NCBI GenBank assembly: GCA_011009095.1
Contig: VTPC01001069.1
Location: 1,740 to 65,739 of the forward strand
Reading direction: 5' to 3'
Origin: Ignelater luminosus
Taxonomy: Eukaryota > Arthropoda > Insecta > Coleoptera > Elateridae
DNA: 64,000 nt
Shown here: positions 22,606 to 34,016 of the stretch, one piece after another
Layout of the letters: every line of letters starts with the position of its first letter
Numbering within the stretch: position 1 is the stretch's first letter
Made by a program: the position numbers and the translations under genes
Notes under the pieces: generated by a model
Databases searched by the model: none
What the model was told of the DNA's origin: nothing
The model's input: the letters and a program-made list of their open reading frames with translations, nothing else

Positions 22606-24846
22606 TTTAAAGCGCATTGTAACGTTGAGTACTGCAATTCGGTCAAGTCCATCAAATACGTTTGCAAGTACGTCACGAAAGGCAACGACATGGCTGTATT
22701 TGGTATTGCAGCTCCAAACAATAATGATGAAGTTTCAACATATCTGATGGGAAGATATGTTAGTAGCAATGAGGCGATTTGGAGAATCTTTTCATTTTCT
22801 ATACACGAACGTCACCCCACTGTAGTTCATTTAGCTGTTCACCTGGAGAATGGACAACGAGTTTATTTCACGGCAGAAAACGCAGCGCAAAGAGCTGAAC
22901 GACCACCAGCGACAACGCTGAAAAGCTTCTTCGAGATATGCGCAGGCGATCCATTTGCAAGAACATTGCTTTATTCAGAAATGCCAAAATATTATACATG
23001 GAATGCATCATTCAAAAAATTCCAACGTCGAAAACAAGGTCAGCCTGTACCGGGATACGAGAATATATATTCAACCGATGCATTGGGACGCATTTACACA
23101 GTTCACCCGAACAATGACGAATGTTTTTACTTACGTTTGTTATTAGTTAATGTTCGTGGACCGACTTCATTCCAATCTCTACGAACAGTCAATGGTGAAT
23201 TGTGTGCAACATATCGAGAAGCCTGTCAACGTTTACATTTACTGGAGGATGATGTTCATTGGGATCACACACTCGCTGATGCTGTTATTTCGTCTACTTC
23301 GCATCAAATTCGAACATTATTTGCCATCATAATTTCAACTTGCTTTCCATCGAGCCCATATAATTTGTGGAACAAATACAAAGACAATATGGCTGAAGAC
23401 ATTTTGCATCGAGTACGTTCAATAACGGCAAATCCAGAACTTGAACTTAGCTCAGAGATACACAATGAGGTATTGATATTTTTGGAGGATTTGTGCGTGA
23501 TGATGTCCGGCAAGATGTTGAACGAATTAGGAATGCCTGCGCCTAATCGCCCCATGCACGATGCATTCAATCGTGAATTTGAACGAGAACGGCAATACGA
23601 TACAACTGCTTTGAGTGAATCCGTACAAAGTAAGGTACCACTTTTGAACCAACAGCAAAAAACAGCTTACGACACGATATTTAAAGCAGTAAATGATGGC
23701 AATGGAGGAATATTTTTTATCGATGCACCAGGCGGAACTGGTAAAACATTCTTAATTTTATTAATTTTAGATACGATCCGGGCACAAAGTCAAATAGCAC
23801 TGGCAGTAGCATCATCGGGGATCGCTGCTACATTGTTAGAAGGCGGATGTACCGCTCATTCTGCGCTCAAACTGCCATTGAATTTGCAAACTATAGAGGA
23901 ACCGACATGTAATATTACCAAAACATCAGCAATGGCAAACGTGCTACAAAATTGTAAAATTATAATTTGGGATGAGTGTACGATGGCCCACAAGCGACCA
24001 TTGGAAGCACTTGATCGAACATTAAGAGATTTGCGCAGTAATCAGATCATTTTCAGAGGCGGGATGATTCTATTGGCTGGAGATTTTCGCCAAACGCTGT
24101 CAGTCATTCCTAGATCAACACCTGCTGATGAAATGAATGCTTGCCTGAAGACATCAAATTTATGGAGATATGTGAAAAATCTCAAGTTAACAACGAACAT
24201 GCGAGTGGCGTTGCAAAATGACATATCGGCTGGAGTTTTCTCTAAGACACTATTAGACATTGGCAATGGGAAAATTCCTGTTGACTCTTCTACTTGCCTC
24301 ATTTCGTTTCCAACAAATTTTTGTCAATTCACAACGTCAAAAGAAGAATTAATTTCGAAAGTGTTCCCAAATATTGATACAAATTACAAAAACCATGCTT
24401 GGTTGAGCGAGCGAGCCATTTTAGCGGCGACAAATAAGGACGTAAATGATGTGAATATAAAAATTCAGAGTCAAATTAATGGACAAATACGCTCATTTAA
24501 ATCGATCGATTCCATTATCGATCCAAATGAAGTCGTCAATTATCCTACTGAATTCCTAAATTCATTGGATTTACCAGGATTACCGCCACACTATTTACAG
24601 CTCAAAGTTGGATCGGTGATAATCATGCTACGAAATCTGAATCAGCCGAAATTGTGCAACGGAACAAGACTCGCTGTTAAAAAAATTATGAACAATTTAA
24701 TTGAAGCTACTATAATCATAGGAAAGTTCAAAGGCGAGGATGTCCTTATTCCAAGAATACCATTAATGCCAACTGACTTTGCGATTCAGTTTAAGCGTGT
24801 CCAGTTTCCAGTGCGCCTTGCTTTTGCTATGTCCATCAACAAATAG
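22606..24846 (+). pseudogene. Helitron Rep-helicase, continuation: catalytic tyrosines and Pif1-like SF1 helicase
   Basis: In the shifted frame, HCNVEYCNSVKSIKYVCKYV is followed by TKGND. The pair Y-V-C-K-Y (22657-22671) is the two-tyrosine catalytic motif of Helitron Rep. Then AVFGIAAPNNNDEVSTYLMG and RYVSSNEAIWRIFSF lead into the helicase. This has Walker A APGGTGKTFL (GGTGKT at 23731-23748), Walker B IIWDECTMAH (Asp-Glu at 23971-23976) and motif III AGDFRQTLSVIP near 24079, followed by LTTNMRV and LRNLNQPKLCNGTRL. The open frame is 718 codons if counted from the internal ATG at 22690, but that ATG is not a real start because it omits the tyrosines. It ends FAMSINK at a TAG, where relatives continue SQGQ (motif V). 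Unmutated, this would be the DNA-unwinding part of the transposase. Confidence 0.92.
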
Positions 24847-24848
24847 AA

Positions 24849-24983
24849 ATATGTGGCATAAATCTGGAAATGCCCTGTTTTTCGCACGTGGCGTGCTCGA
24901 GAGTCGGCAAACCATCGGCGCTCTTTTTGTACTGTCCAAATGGAAAAACTAAAAATGTGGTTTATTACAAAGCTTTACAATAA
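24849..24983 (+). pseudogene. Helitron helicase C-terminal tail, displaced frame
   Basis: After the TAG, a different frame reads ICGINLEMPCFSH, then VACSRVGKPSALFLY and KTKNVVYYKALQ, ending with TAA at 24981-24983. This is the expected end of the helicase (motif VI VACSRVG). Compared with relatives, the SQGQ-containing stretch before it and the residues between FSH and VACS are missing, so at least two small deletions hit the ATP-coupling motifs. Without them the helicase would be dead even if the other breaks were absent. Confidence 0.85.
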
Positions 24984-25072
24984 AGTATATAAATTCTTAA
25001 GATTTTTCTTTTATTTTAATCGTAATTTAATTTCGAAATGGAAAATTGTCTTATTTTTTTCATTAGGTACTC

Positions 25073-25102
25073 CACCCGTGCGAAGCCGGGGCGGGCAGCT
25101 AG
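25073..25102 (+). other. Helitron 3' terminus
   Basis: CACCCGTGCGAAGCCGGGGC followed by GGGCAGCTAG. CCCG/CGGG form a short stem about 12 bases before the CTAG end; the hairpin followed by CTRR is the termination signal of rolling-circle transposition. The next base is T. Confidence 0.9.
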
Positions 25103-26715
25103 TAAATAGAATAAAATCTTTCCCTTGCTTTTGCTACTACACTTTCACGCTCACATTTCAACTAAATAAATAACCTCTAGTAAAGCCTGCTGCCTTAATT
25201 ATTATCTTGACCTTGCATTATAATCTATACAAAATATTTTTAAGATTAAAATACATCTTTATAACATTGTTTTTCTAATCAGCTTACAGAATAACTTTTT
25301 ATTTACATCTCCCTTAAAAAAGTGAAAATGTCGGTTTCTATAATAAATGGTATGTAGGTTAAATTACTCAAATAAGAACTATGACATAATATCTTGCAAA
25401 GTAAATTGTTCAAAGCATTTGTCATTTGTCAGAGAATGTACAACTTCGTTATTGTCGCGAAAAAGCAGAAAGTTAGCAAACATTAGAACTAACAAATGAT
25501 TGTCGTAAATACCGGTATTACTTGAATGGAGCGTTTTCAAAATGTTAAAATGTTTTCCTAAGGAAGTCTAAAAGCTGCGGGGATTTATAGTCCAGAAATA
25601 AATCAGATTGGTGAATTATACTATTTAGCTGTTTCTAGAGCTGGGTGTAAAATTTATATACATTAACAGTCACAGGTATAATAGTATAATGGTGTATTTT
25701 AGATGCTTCCTGCGACATGGTGAATCTTTTTCCTGTCTCATTTGAATGAAGATGTAGGTAGTTTGTTAGATTTGTATATCGTTCTTAGAACAATCAGAGA
25801 GCATTATTTTAGGGAGAATTGCTTTTCCCGAGCACACCTACTGTTTTGTTTGTAGTTGTAATCTAGCCTGCATAGAAGAAAGTAAACTACATATATATGT
25901 GTTGTAATTTTTATAAACATAAGAAGTAATAGCCTAAATCTCAATTTTACGCGGTGTTTTCTAATATCTTCGACATTAATTAATCGGTGACAGAAATGCG
26001 GATATTTATAATTTCTTAGAAAACAATTTTAATAATGACTTTAATGCAAACGTGTTTTTTTAGAAAAAGGCATATTGTTATAAGCGAACGCAAAACTGGT
26101 GTACTGAGAAGAAGTTGAATACAATAAATGAAGATGTTTTATTAGCATATTTGGTCGAAAAATTTAATAATCTGAAATCATTGTGGAGCTTATATTCAAT
26201 CCTCAAAGCAGTGCTTATAACCAAGAACATCATCGATGTCAGATACCTTAAGTTGTTTGTTACACGCCTCTGATGGGGAATACCTAATGATGAAGCTATG
26301 TTTCCCAACATCCAGTAGATAACTAATTTTTAATAATGTTTGTATTTATTTTATAGGTTTTATTATAAACCGGTCTAGCAGGCGCGTATCGCCCTAAAGA
26401 ATTAGTCAAGATGACATTTGAGGGCATAGAAGACAAGAACACGATGCTAGTGATAAAAATCCTAAACGCAAAAATGAACACTCAAAGAAATTCTATGGTT
26501 GTTAATGATATCAACGTAGAATTACCACACATCGTTGATTATTTATTCTCTTTAAAAACAAAAATGTAGAAGCCAACCAATAGGCATTCACACAGTAGGG
26601 AAGGCTCCTTGTAAAATAGCAAGCTGTCTGAGATTAGTACCTCCAAAAGAATTTATAGGCCACTGTTTTCGTCGGCGTCTTTGCAAAGTTATTGGTTGAT
26701 AGTGGTGGAAATACT
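25103..26715. other. 1.6 kb without recognisable gene
   Basis: AT-rich. A 57-codon open run around 26397-26570 (ELVKMTFEGIEDKNTML...) is the only coding-like piece. It contains no motif I recognise and has no ATG near its start, so it is left uncalled. Confidence 0.4.
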
Positions 26716-29700
26716 TGCGTGAAGCCAGCAACCACGAATAGTAACCAATTCTCCGATGATTGCCAAATACCATAAACATACAAAACCATAGACTGTAACC
26801 CGATACCTACTAATGTATGTCTAGCGAACGGTCTGTCCCAGCACGCTAGAAAAGTACAATGTACCCTTCACTATCAAGTTGTAAAAGTTAACTTTTTTGT
26901 AATAGAGGTTATCGCGGCTAAACTCATCCCCGAAAGAAACTCCACTTTCCCAAACCGTTCTAAAAATACAATGTACCCTTTACTATCAAGCTGTAAAAGT
27001 TAAATTTCTTGCAGCAAAGGTTGTCAAAACAAAACTCACGCCGAAGTGAGTGTCTACGAGGCGGTCTGTTCCACTTTCACACTAAACAAAAAAATACAGT
27101 GTACCCTTTAGTATCAAACGCTAAAACTAAGATTTCTTGCAACAGAGGTTATGGGGGTGAAACTCACTCTTTAAAGCAGATACGCTGGCGTTATGTTTAA
27201 CGGGAGGTCTGTTCGATTTTTGTACTAGACCCAAAAAATACAGTGTACACGCAACTTTTTTCTACTTACTCGGAGGAACTTTATTTTTGTACTGAACCGG
27301 ATCCGAAACCTTTTTGTACTTCCCCGGTCGTACTTTTTTCTCTGACTAAACCGGGCCCGGAACTTCCCAGTTTGAAAGTAAAGGGTGCACTGTATTTTTG
27401 AGCCTACTGCAAAAGTGGGACACACCGTCCCTTAGACACCACGTCGCGTCGGTGATTCTGCATTTGGGGACGAGTTTTACTTTCATAGACTCTATTGCAA
27501 GAAACTTAACCTTTACAGTTTGATAGTAAAGGTACATTGTATTTTTCAAGCCTATTAAGAAAGTAGAACAGACCGCCTCTTTGACACCACGGCACACAGT
27601 GGTCTGAGCCGAACATTTAGGGGGACAAAAGTCAAAGAAGTAAGTAGGCTGGGTGATGGTTGGTGTATAACGGTAATTTGGGTCCCTGATTACAAATCCG
27701 TTATTAGAATTGACAAATTCAAAATGGCGGAACAAATATGGCGGACATGACAATAAAAAATAACAGATTTTTCACATAATTGAGTGTACATGATATTTTT
27801 AGATACTCGCTTTCAAATTATAAGTGTAGGTTAAAAAACATAAAATGGCGGAAGAAATATGGCGCACATATTTGCAAAACTTATTTTATTTACTCAATAA
27901 AGAAACAACTGAATAATTAGATAAATGAACCAATATAGAAATAAATGAATAAACGAATGAATAATTAAATAAATGAACCAATAAAGAAATAAATGAATAA
28001 ATGCTTTTAGAGATGTTGATCAAATTATTTATTAAATCGATTTCAATATTAATAGAGATTTTACTTTGTCAGTAAATTCGGATGGATTTTTAACGGGATA
28101 TTTGCGCAAACATGAAGCCAAAGGGTCTGAAGATTCTAACAATCTATGAAACAAATCGAGATTGAATTCGATGCGAAGATATAATAATTAGTTAAAAGTT
28201 AAATGATTAATTCATTAAAAATGTAAGAAGATCCTTAAATTCAAATAAGTGTCAGAAATTTTATTGACAACTGTTGATATAAATCATAGCATAGTAATCT
28301 ATGAGCGATATTTTAGAATAAAATTTAATAGAGAATTGTCATTTCAACATCTATAGTCACGTCACATTTACCTCTAAAAAAATCCGACTGAAGATTTTCC
28401 TTTGGGATTCTCTTTATTTCGGCGTCAAAAACAATCCCCCAAAAGTCCATACAGTCAACATCTCAGAAACTATTGGTTCTACGTAAATTTTGTATAGAAT
28501 CTTCTTTGTGTAGATTTAGCTCATGAACAAGTTTCATAACGACCAAAATTAACGTAAAACTAATAGTTTACAAGATATCTGAGAAAAACTGATTTTTGTT
28601 ACCTTTGACCTTCTGTAACTTCTGTAGCCGTCCAGTTGGCTTCATGGACTTTTGAACGATTGTTCTTGACGCCGAAATAAAGAGAATCTCGAACGAAAAT
28701 CTTCAGTCGGGTTTTTTTACAGGTTTGGCCTTTTTTTGTATAAAGTGACTGCACCGAAAACAAAGTTTTGATGTACTATAACTTTTGAATAGGCAAGTAA
28801 AGGCAAATGAAACTTTGCATAATTTATAGATTTTTATGTGTACTTTTAGGTACCATAGACATTATTCCATAACTAAGCCTAACGAACTGATGCGAGACCT
28901 TAAAACACATATGCTGCAAAAAATAATGAATGATTATGACTTTATATTAAAATTACACAGTTACTATTCATAAAACTAAGTATATACGCACAATTACAGA
29001 CTAACCAGAGCCTATCGATGCCATGATATATACAGATGGCAAACCAAAACACACTGGAAGCGTTCAGAAAAGATGTGTGTTTTTCGAGTCTTGTATTTGA
29101 TAACAGCGTTAAAGTATTTTATCGGTCGTTTTATTTTTGTCGATTGCAGCCCATATTTTGTAATAATGTACTGAGCAATAATATATACAACCATATTTAT
29201 AAACAATTTGTAATTTTTTAATAATTATGTGCGCCATTTTGGATCCGCCATTTTGAATTTTACAATTTTAACCTTAAATTCTTAATCAGAGACCCGAATA
29301 ACCTTTTTACGCACCAATCATCACCCATTTTACTTATGTTTTTGACTTTTGTCCGCCTAGATATTCGGCTCAGACCACTGTGCGGCAGTATGTTTGCATT
29401 TGGAGGCAAGTTTCACCCCGATAAACTGAGTTGCAGAATATTTAACTTTTACAGTTTGGTAATAAAGGGTTCATTGTATTTTTCGAGTCTATTATGAAAG
29501 TGGAAAAGACCGTTCGTTACGGACAACGAGGAAGTATTTATTTTCGGGAGTGAGTTACCTCTACTGTAGGAAATTAAATATCTACAGCTTGTTAGTAAAG
29601 GGTATACTCATACCCTGTATTTTTGAACTTATACCGCCCCTTAGACACAAATTTTAATAGGTATCGTGTTGAAGTCTATAATTTCGTGATATTCGGCAGT

Positions 29701-29740
29701 CATCGGAGAATTACTTCTCGTGGTTGCTGGTTTTACCAAG
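26716..29740. mobile_element. Foldback-like element with arms built of tandem subrepeats
   Basis: The outer ends are inverted copies: CCAGCAACCACGA at 26723 with ATTCTCCGATGATTGCC after it, and their complement GGCAGTCATCGGAGAAT then TCGTGGTTGCTGG at 29694-29735. Inside each arm is a unit of about 115-145 bases built on AAAAATACA[AG]TGTACCCTTT, ACTATCAAGCTGTAAAAGTT and a TTGCA[AG]CA[GA]AGGTTAT...CTCAC block. It occurs forward at 26848, 26962, 27089 and 27232 (partial), and reversed at 27371, 27517, 29451 and 29584. Next inward, 27605-27750 and 29225-29395 are inverted copies of each other (CACAGTGGTCTGAGCCGAA, then GGACAAAAGTCAAA, ending in ATGGCGGA words). The loop (27760-29220) is AT-rich, has AATGAATAA-type simple sequence near 27900-28000, and contains a separate hairpin MITE. 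No transposase is present. Subrepeat-bearing inverted arms recall the Foldback class; the exact family is unknown, and the reversed pair at 27371-27600 breaks the symmetry. Confidence 0.72.
28371..28723. mobile_element. 353-bp hairpin MITE
   Basis: Left arm CCTCTAAAAAAATCCGACTG, then AAGATTTTC and TCTCTTTATTTCGGCGTCAA; the right arm is the complement, with GACGCCGAAATAAAGAGA and CTTCAGTCGGGTTTTTTTAC. About 60 outer bases pair well. Further inward, AAAAGTCCAT/ATGGACTTTT and ACGTAAATTTTG/CAAAATTAACGT also pair, so most of the element folds on itself, the right arm carrying about 45 extra bases. No clear target duplication and no coding. It sits in the loop of the larger foldback-like element, so it probably inserted there. 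Confidence 0.8.
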
Positions 29741-31767
29741 GTCAGAAATGTTAAATTCCTAGCTTAACAGGAACATGATCTCTTTAGATAACCGATGTTC
29801 ACAATTGTACCTTTAATATAAATGTTCATAATGTTCATAAATAATTTCTTGCTTCTCCATAATAAAATAAAATGATATTTATTTATTTTTAATTATTATT
29901 ATTGTTATTGATGTTTAATAAAAAAAAGTAAGTTATTGTAGTGTTTTATTTTGGATGATTGACGGCTGCAGAAAAAATTTTGTACGTAACGCACCCGGAA
30001 AATGTTTCTATTGGATTCGCAGGTTTACAGGACGAGCCGTAGGCCCTCTCGTCCAGTAAAATATCATTTTCCGATCTTGTAACGAAATTACCCATTTTTA
30101 TCATTAACGCTTTGTGTGATAAATTTTACAATCTGTCGCGATGGTTTTGTCTACAAGATTTTTATATGTCATAAATTATATTACAGCCAAGCGTTGGTCA
30201 TAAGACCTAACTAGAAACAGCAGTAAACCTTAAAACAAGTCCGAATATGCCATCATGCACTGCGATACATATGCAAGTTATAGCGTACGATCAATAAGAA
30301 ACAACGCCGCGTCGCAAGTGTGACACGTAGCGAGCAGTAACATAGGATTAATTTAATTTATTATTCAATCTGTCATGAAAATTACGATTAGCCTATAATT
30401 TCTCTAACTGCACTATCCAATCGTTAATATTTTAGGTAGATATCTAATTTTGTAAAAGAAAAGAACAGAAAATTTAGAATTGAATAAATGTTATAATAAG
30501 TTAAAATGCAAGAAGCAAAATCTTTTAACAAAATCGAAACACGTTGGATAGATAAATTTTAATCTGACAAACTGCAGGAATGTTGTGTAAGCTGCGACAT
30601 GCCTACCACTCGATAATTTATTCATGGGATATTCGACATTGTTTTGTTCAATGTTTGTTTGTAAAGGCGTGTAATTGTAACTGTTTGTAATTCATTTCTA
30701 TAAGAAAAAAATTTATTTAGATTAAATCTGGAGTGCATTCTCGAAGATTGTATGCTGCAAGCTGGTTATCTTTGTCCTGTCAAAATAACTCTTTCGTCGA
30801 TTAACATAAAAAGTTGCTTGTTAGTGACAGTTGACAAAGGCTTGAGTGTAATACATACCATCAAATTCTATAATTAATAAATTAATACTTAATAAATAAG
30901 AAAGAAAAACAACCTATTAATCTGGATTTCAATAGATTATTCTAATATTTTGGCATTTTCGTATTACGATGTAGAAAGAAAAAGCAAACAAAATCTATTA
31001 AATCGCGACATGCATGTAAATCTCACAAACTTAACATATATTTGACAAATATAAATAAATACATGTAAAATATATTTGGTTGGTAGAACTTTGGTCTAGT
31101 TAATCAAAGGCGATGGCAGGTTTGAATCTCGTCTAACAGCAATACAGTGCCATGTTACAAAATTATACCAGATAAATCAACTTTCAATAAAACGAACACC
31201 ATTAAACTAACGTAATTTTTTAAAAGCTGTTAAGCTCACGAAGTTTCTGGAATGGCTGATCTGGAAAATGTTAGAATCTTCCCTTGTTGACTCAATTTCT
31301 TAAGTCAAAATACTGAAGGTTTCTTATGGGAACTACAATGTAGTATCAAAACACCGAAATATGAAGCCCTACATTAACACTTTTATTCTGTGTGAATGTC
31401 AAGTTTGTAAGATTTACATGCATTTACACGCTATTGAGCTGAAATTTTTTGTATGGGAAATTCACCTTTCTATAGTTTTTGTAGTTGATGCCCTTTATTA
31501 TGAGCAGAGATGCATTGAGGGGCAATCATACTTCTGCAAAAAAGATATGTTACGCCACTGAAAAACTAACTGATTCTAATATTTCTGTATTCTACACTCA
31601 ACTTACCAAACAAAGTTACTGTGGTGTTTTCCACATACATTTAATATACTGCCAGTAATTTAAATTATTTGAAACCCCTGTAACCTATTGTTTAATGTAG
31701 AGATCTTGTACATTTTGAATAACTAACAAAGTAACAGAAATATTACGTAGTAATTTTGGTGTAGGGT
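29741..31767. other. 2 kb with no gene seen
   Basis: AT-rich. It holds a 13-bp stem hairpin at 30024-30060 (TTTACAGGACGAG ... CTCGTCCAGTAAA, loop of 11). A single tRNA B-box-like word GGTTTGAATCTCG lies near 31119 without a foldable tRNA around it. Confidence 0.4.
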
Positions 31768-34016
31768 TGTAACGGGAAGATGCTCAAAAGTATGCACAAG
31801 TCCCGTCCAGACCAATGGTAGATGTTAAATCCCGTAGCTCATGCCGCAGATGGGGTGGATTCTCAAATAAACTTGGCTAATCTCTCACAAAGAGAAGCTC
31901 ACCGTTTTCCAAAACTCTTATTAAACTAATAGATGGTCGTAAAAGAGGGCGCCAGCAGTCGTAGATCGAAGGATTCTGATGGTCGGTCATGCGACTACTC
32001 GTGAATCCGACACCCTGTATATAGGCTTCTTGCGAAACCTCACCCTGTGTGTAACTTACCTCGTGGAAGCTTTATTAAACTCGCTTCAACGTTTCACAAT
32101 TGAGACTCAACACCAACTAAAAAAAAACTGTATAAACACGTGATTTGTCTTAATTAATTTTGACAAGGAAGTCCTCTGAAGACTTCCTTCTTTTTTAAAA
32201 AAAAGATTCAAGAAAGAATACCAGTTTAATATTTACTTCTCTCTTGAACAAAGGTATCTGACCTTTAATTGAAATCTAGACTAAGCACCATCGTGCTTTT
32301 TAATAGCCAAACGAACAAAGTAACGAAATTAACGCTGCTTCGTCTGAACCAGAGATCCACTTACAAAGAAAACAAAATGTAAATAATCAACCTTTCTTAC
32401 ATTTATTAAACAATAATAAAAATGGATTAAACACACAGAAACAAGAATATAAAAATAACAAAATAACACTACAAAAGAATGTCAATAAATGGTATGAATT
32501 GATATCTTTACTGGAGAACAAGCTTGACAAAATAATGAGAAAATAAAAGTAAAAACAAGTTATTGCAATAAACAAAAAGAAAAGATTCTATTACGTTAAA
32601 ATTTTAAAATATGGAACAAAAGATCAAAATCTAAATATTAAATTAATTAAAGCAAGATAAACTTGACAATGAATTTTGAAATAGCAACAAATAAACTTTA
32701 TATTTAATAACAAAGAAAAACAGTAGTCAAAAGTTATTATTTATGTTGCAATAATTTAACAAACACCAGCTAAAATTACCTGGGAACGTTCCTGTTACAA
32801 ATTAGTTAAAAATATTACTCGTAAATATTATAATTCAATGAGAAAATGCGAAACTAATCTTGCCTAAGCAAGGTTTTCGTATGGAATATTTCACAAATTC
32901 CACGTTCTCCTAGTCTTTTATCAAATGAAACAATCATTAAAACTCAAATAACAAAACAAAACAGGTCTTTCTTACTATAACGGCCATCTTTCTTCCAGGT
33001 GATATGTGCAGGTCTGTGATTCCCACCGACAGCAGCTCATTCACGTCCCACCAATGTTCAAGGGAACTTAGGTTTCAAAGAACAATCACTGTTGTGAACA
33101 ATAACCAAAAAGCACAAAAACAAAATCCAAGTGTTTATACACCAGCTTTATAAACTAAAATCACTTTGAGTCTCAAACGCTCTTTAAATCTACTTAACCC
33201 ATTCGGTTCACGGAGCTTCCAAGATGTAACACACATAGATCGACGCTTTACGGGGCGGGCAGTTTCTGTTCTCGACAGACCCTTTAACGTTGCACCAACG
33301 GGACCAAAATTGTTGCGTTTCTACCCTCTACAAGTTTTATTTCCTGGAAATGCCAGCGTAACTTTAATTGAAGCGAAAACGCTTCCCACAATAACAAATC
33401 TTCCAAAGCATCGCTTTTTGGTACACAAACTGGCTTTCTTCCGTGAATAACACGACAAAGACCCGACGAAATAGAACTTCTCGAGTCCGATCTCTCTTTT
33501 GCTAAGAGAGTCGCTTAAATCGAATTCGGTTTGTAACCATTTGAGGATTTGTAGGGGTGACGCCGAAAATTATCCCTGTATGTCGATTCGAGTACGCAGC
33601 TATTACCGTACTGCCTATCCTCTCTGCGTCTCCTGTTACGTAATGTGTACTTACTGGAGTGGGGTTGGAAAGTCAGATACACGACCTAACAGGTTAAAAA
33701 TGCAGAAAGTCTTATGGGACAATGGAAAATTCCACTTCGTAGATTTACCAGCTTAAACCTGACTCAATCGAGACTGTGTGACTCCAATATTTGCGACTTA
33801 GATTTCAGGAATCTTATATTGGAAAAATAACAAGCGGCACGTCCGCCGGAGCCCAGAAGTCAAGACCACAAAGTTATCGATTCTTTAGAATAAAATTGTA
33901 ACAAACATTCGTTTATAGAATGAAATAATTTAAATATTACGAGTCAGGAAAACAAATACCTGAACGAAATTGAAAGACAGGGGCGGTTTTAGTGCGAATT
34001 TTAAAATAACATTACA
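31768..34016 (-). mobile_element. Solo LTR, copy B (long form, 2,249 bp), target duplication GGGT
   Basis: On the plus strand it begins TGTAACGGGAAGATGCTC and ends AATAACATTACA, the inverse of copies A and C. Perfect 4-bp duplications GGGT flank it (31764-31767 and 34017-34020). By eye it is very close to the copy at 59207, including the 0.79-kb segment (32100-32888 here). On the plus strand, antisense to the LTR, open frames lie at 33166-33450 and 33499-33756. The second ends in the residues VDLPA, and an open frame with the same end is kept in all three copies. With only one LTR and no internal pol, this is a solo LTR or a non-autonomous relative. Confidence 0.9.
32100..32888 (-). repeat. 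0.79-kb segment present in LTR copies B and C, absent from A
   Basis: The segment is bounded by TTTCACAA (complement TTGTGAAA) at 32092-32099 and 32889-32896. Copy A has a single TTGTGAAA at the corresponding site (near 11349). The segment has no inverted ends and no protein. It is either an insertion with an 8-bp target duplication in the ancestor of B and C, or a deletion between the short repeats in A. Confidence 0.8.

Larger units (their letters stand above)
20191..25102 (+). mobile_element. Near-complete Helitron (rolling-circle transposon)
   Basis: Helitrons move by a rolling-circle mechanism using a Rep endonuclease fused to a Pif1-like helicase. Both are encoded here between 20303 and 24983. 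The 3' end is textbook: CACCCGTGCGAAGCCGGGGC with a short hairpin, then GGGCAGCTAG at 25102, followed by T, as expected for insertion between A and T. The 5' terminus is less certain. A|TCTCTATGAACTG at 20191 fits the A|TC rule but is not diagnostic, and the true end could lie further upstream. There are no terminal inverted repeats or target duplications, as normal for the class. The coding region has one premature stop, one frameshift and a damaged C-terminus, so this copy is not autonomous as it stands. Open stretches of 297 and 718 codons suggest it is young compared with most elements in the window. Confidence 0.92.

Noticed and set aside
22955..23332. Short open frames inside the Helitron helicase in other frames (22955-23146, 23150-23332, 23570-23304)
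   Set aside because: They lie within the 718-codon helicase frame and are shadows of it.
26840..29640. Regularly spaced repeats suggesting a CRISPR array
   Set aside because: Units are over 100 bp, diverged and in both orientations inside an inverted-repeat element of a eukaryotic genome.
30000..30070. Hammerhead ribozyme
   Set aside because: The hairpin is stable, but the conserved CUGANGA and GAAA core is missing on both strands.
31080..31150. tRNA or tRNA-derived SINE head (B-box-like GGTTTGAATCTCG)
   Set aside because: No matching A box at the right distance and no cloverleaf could be drawn.
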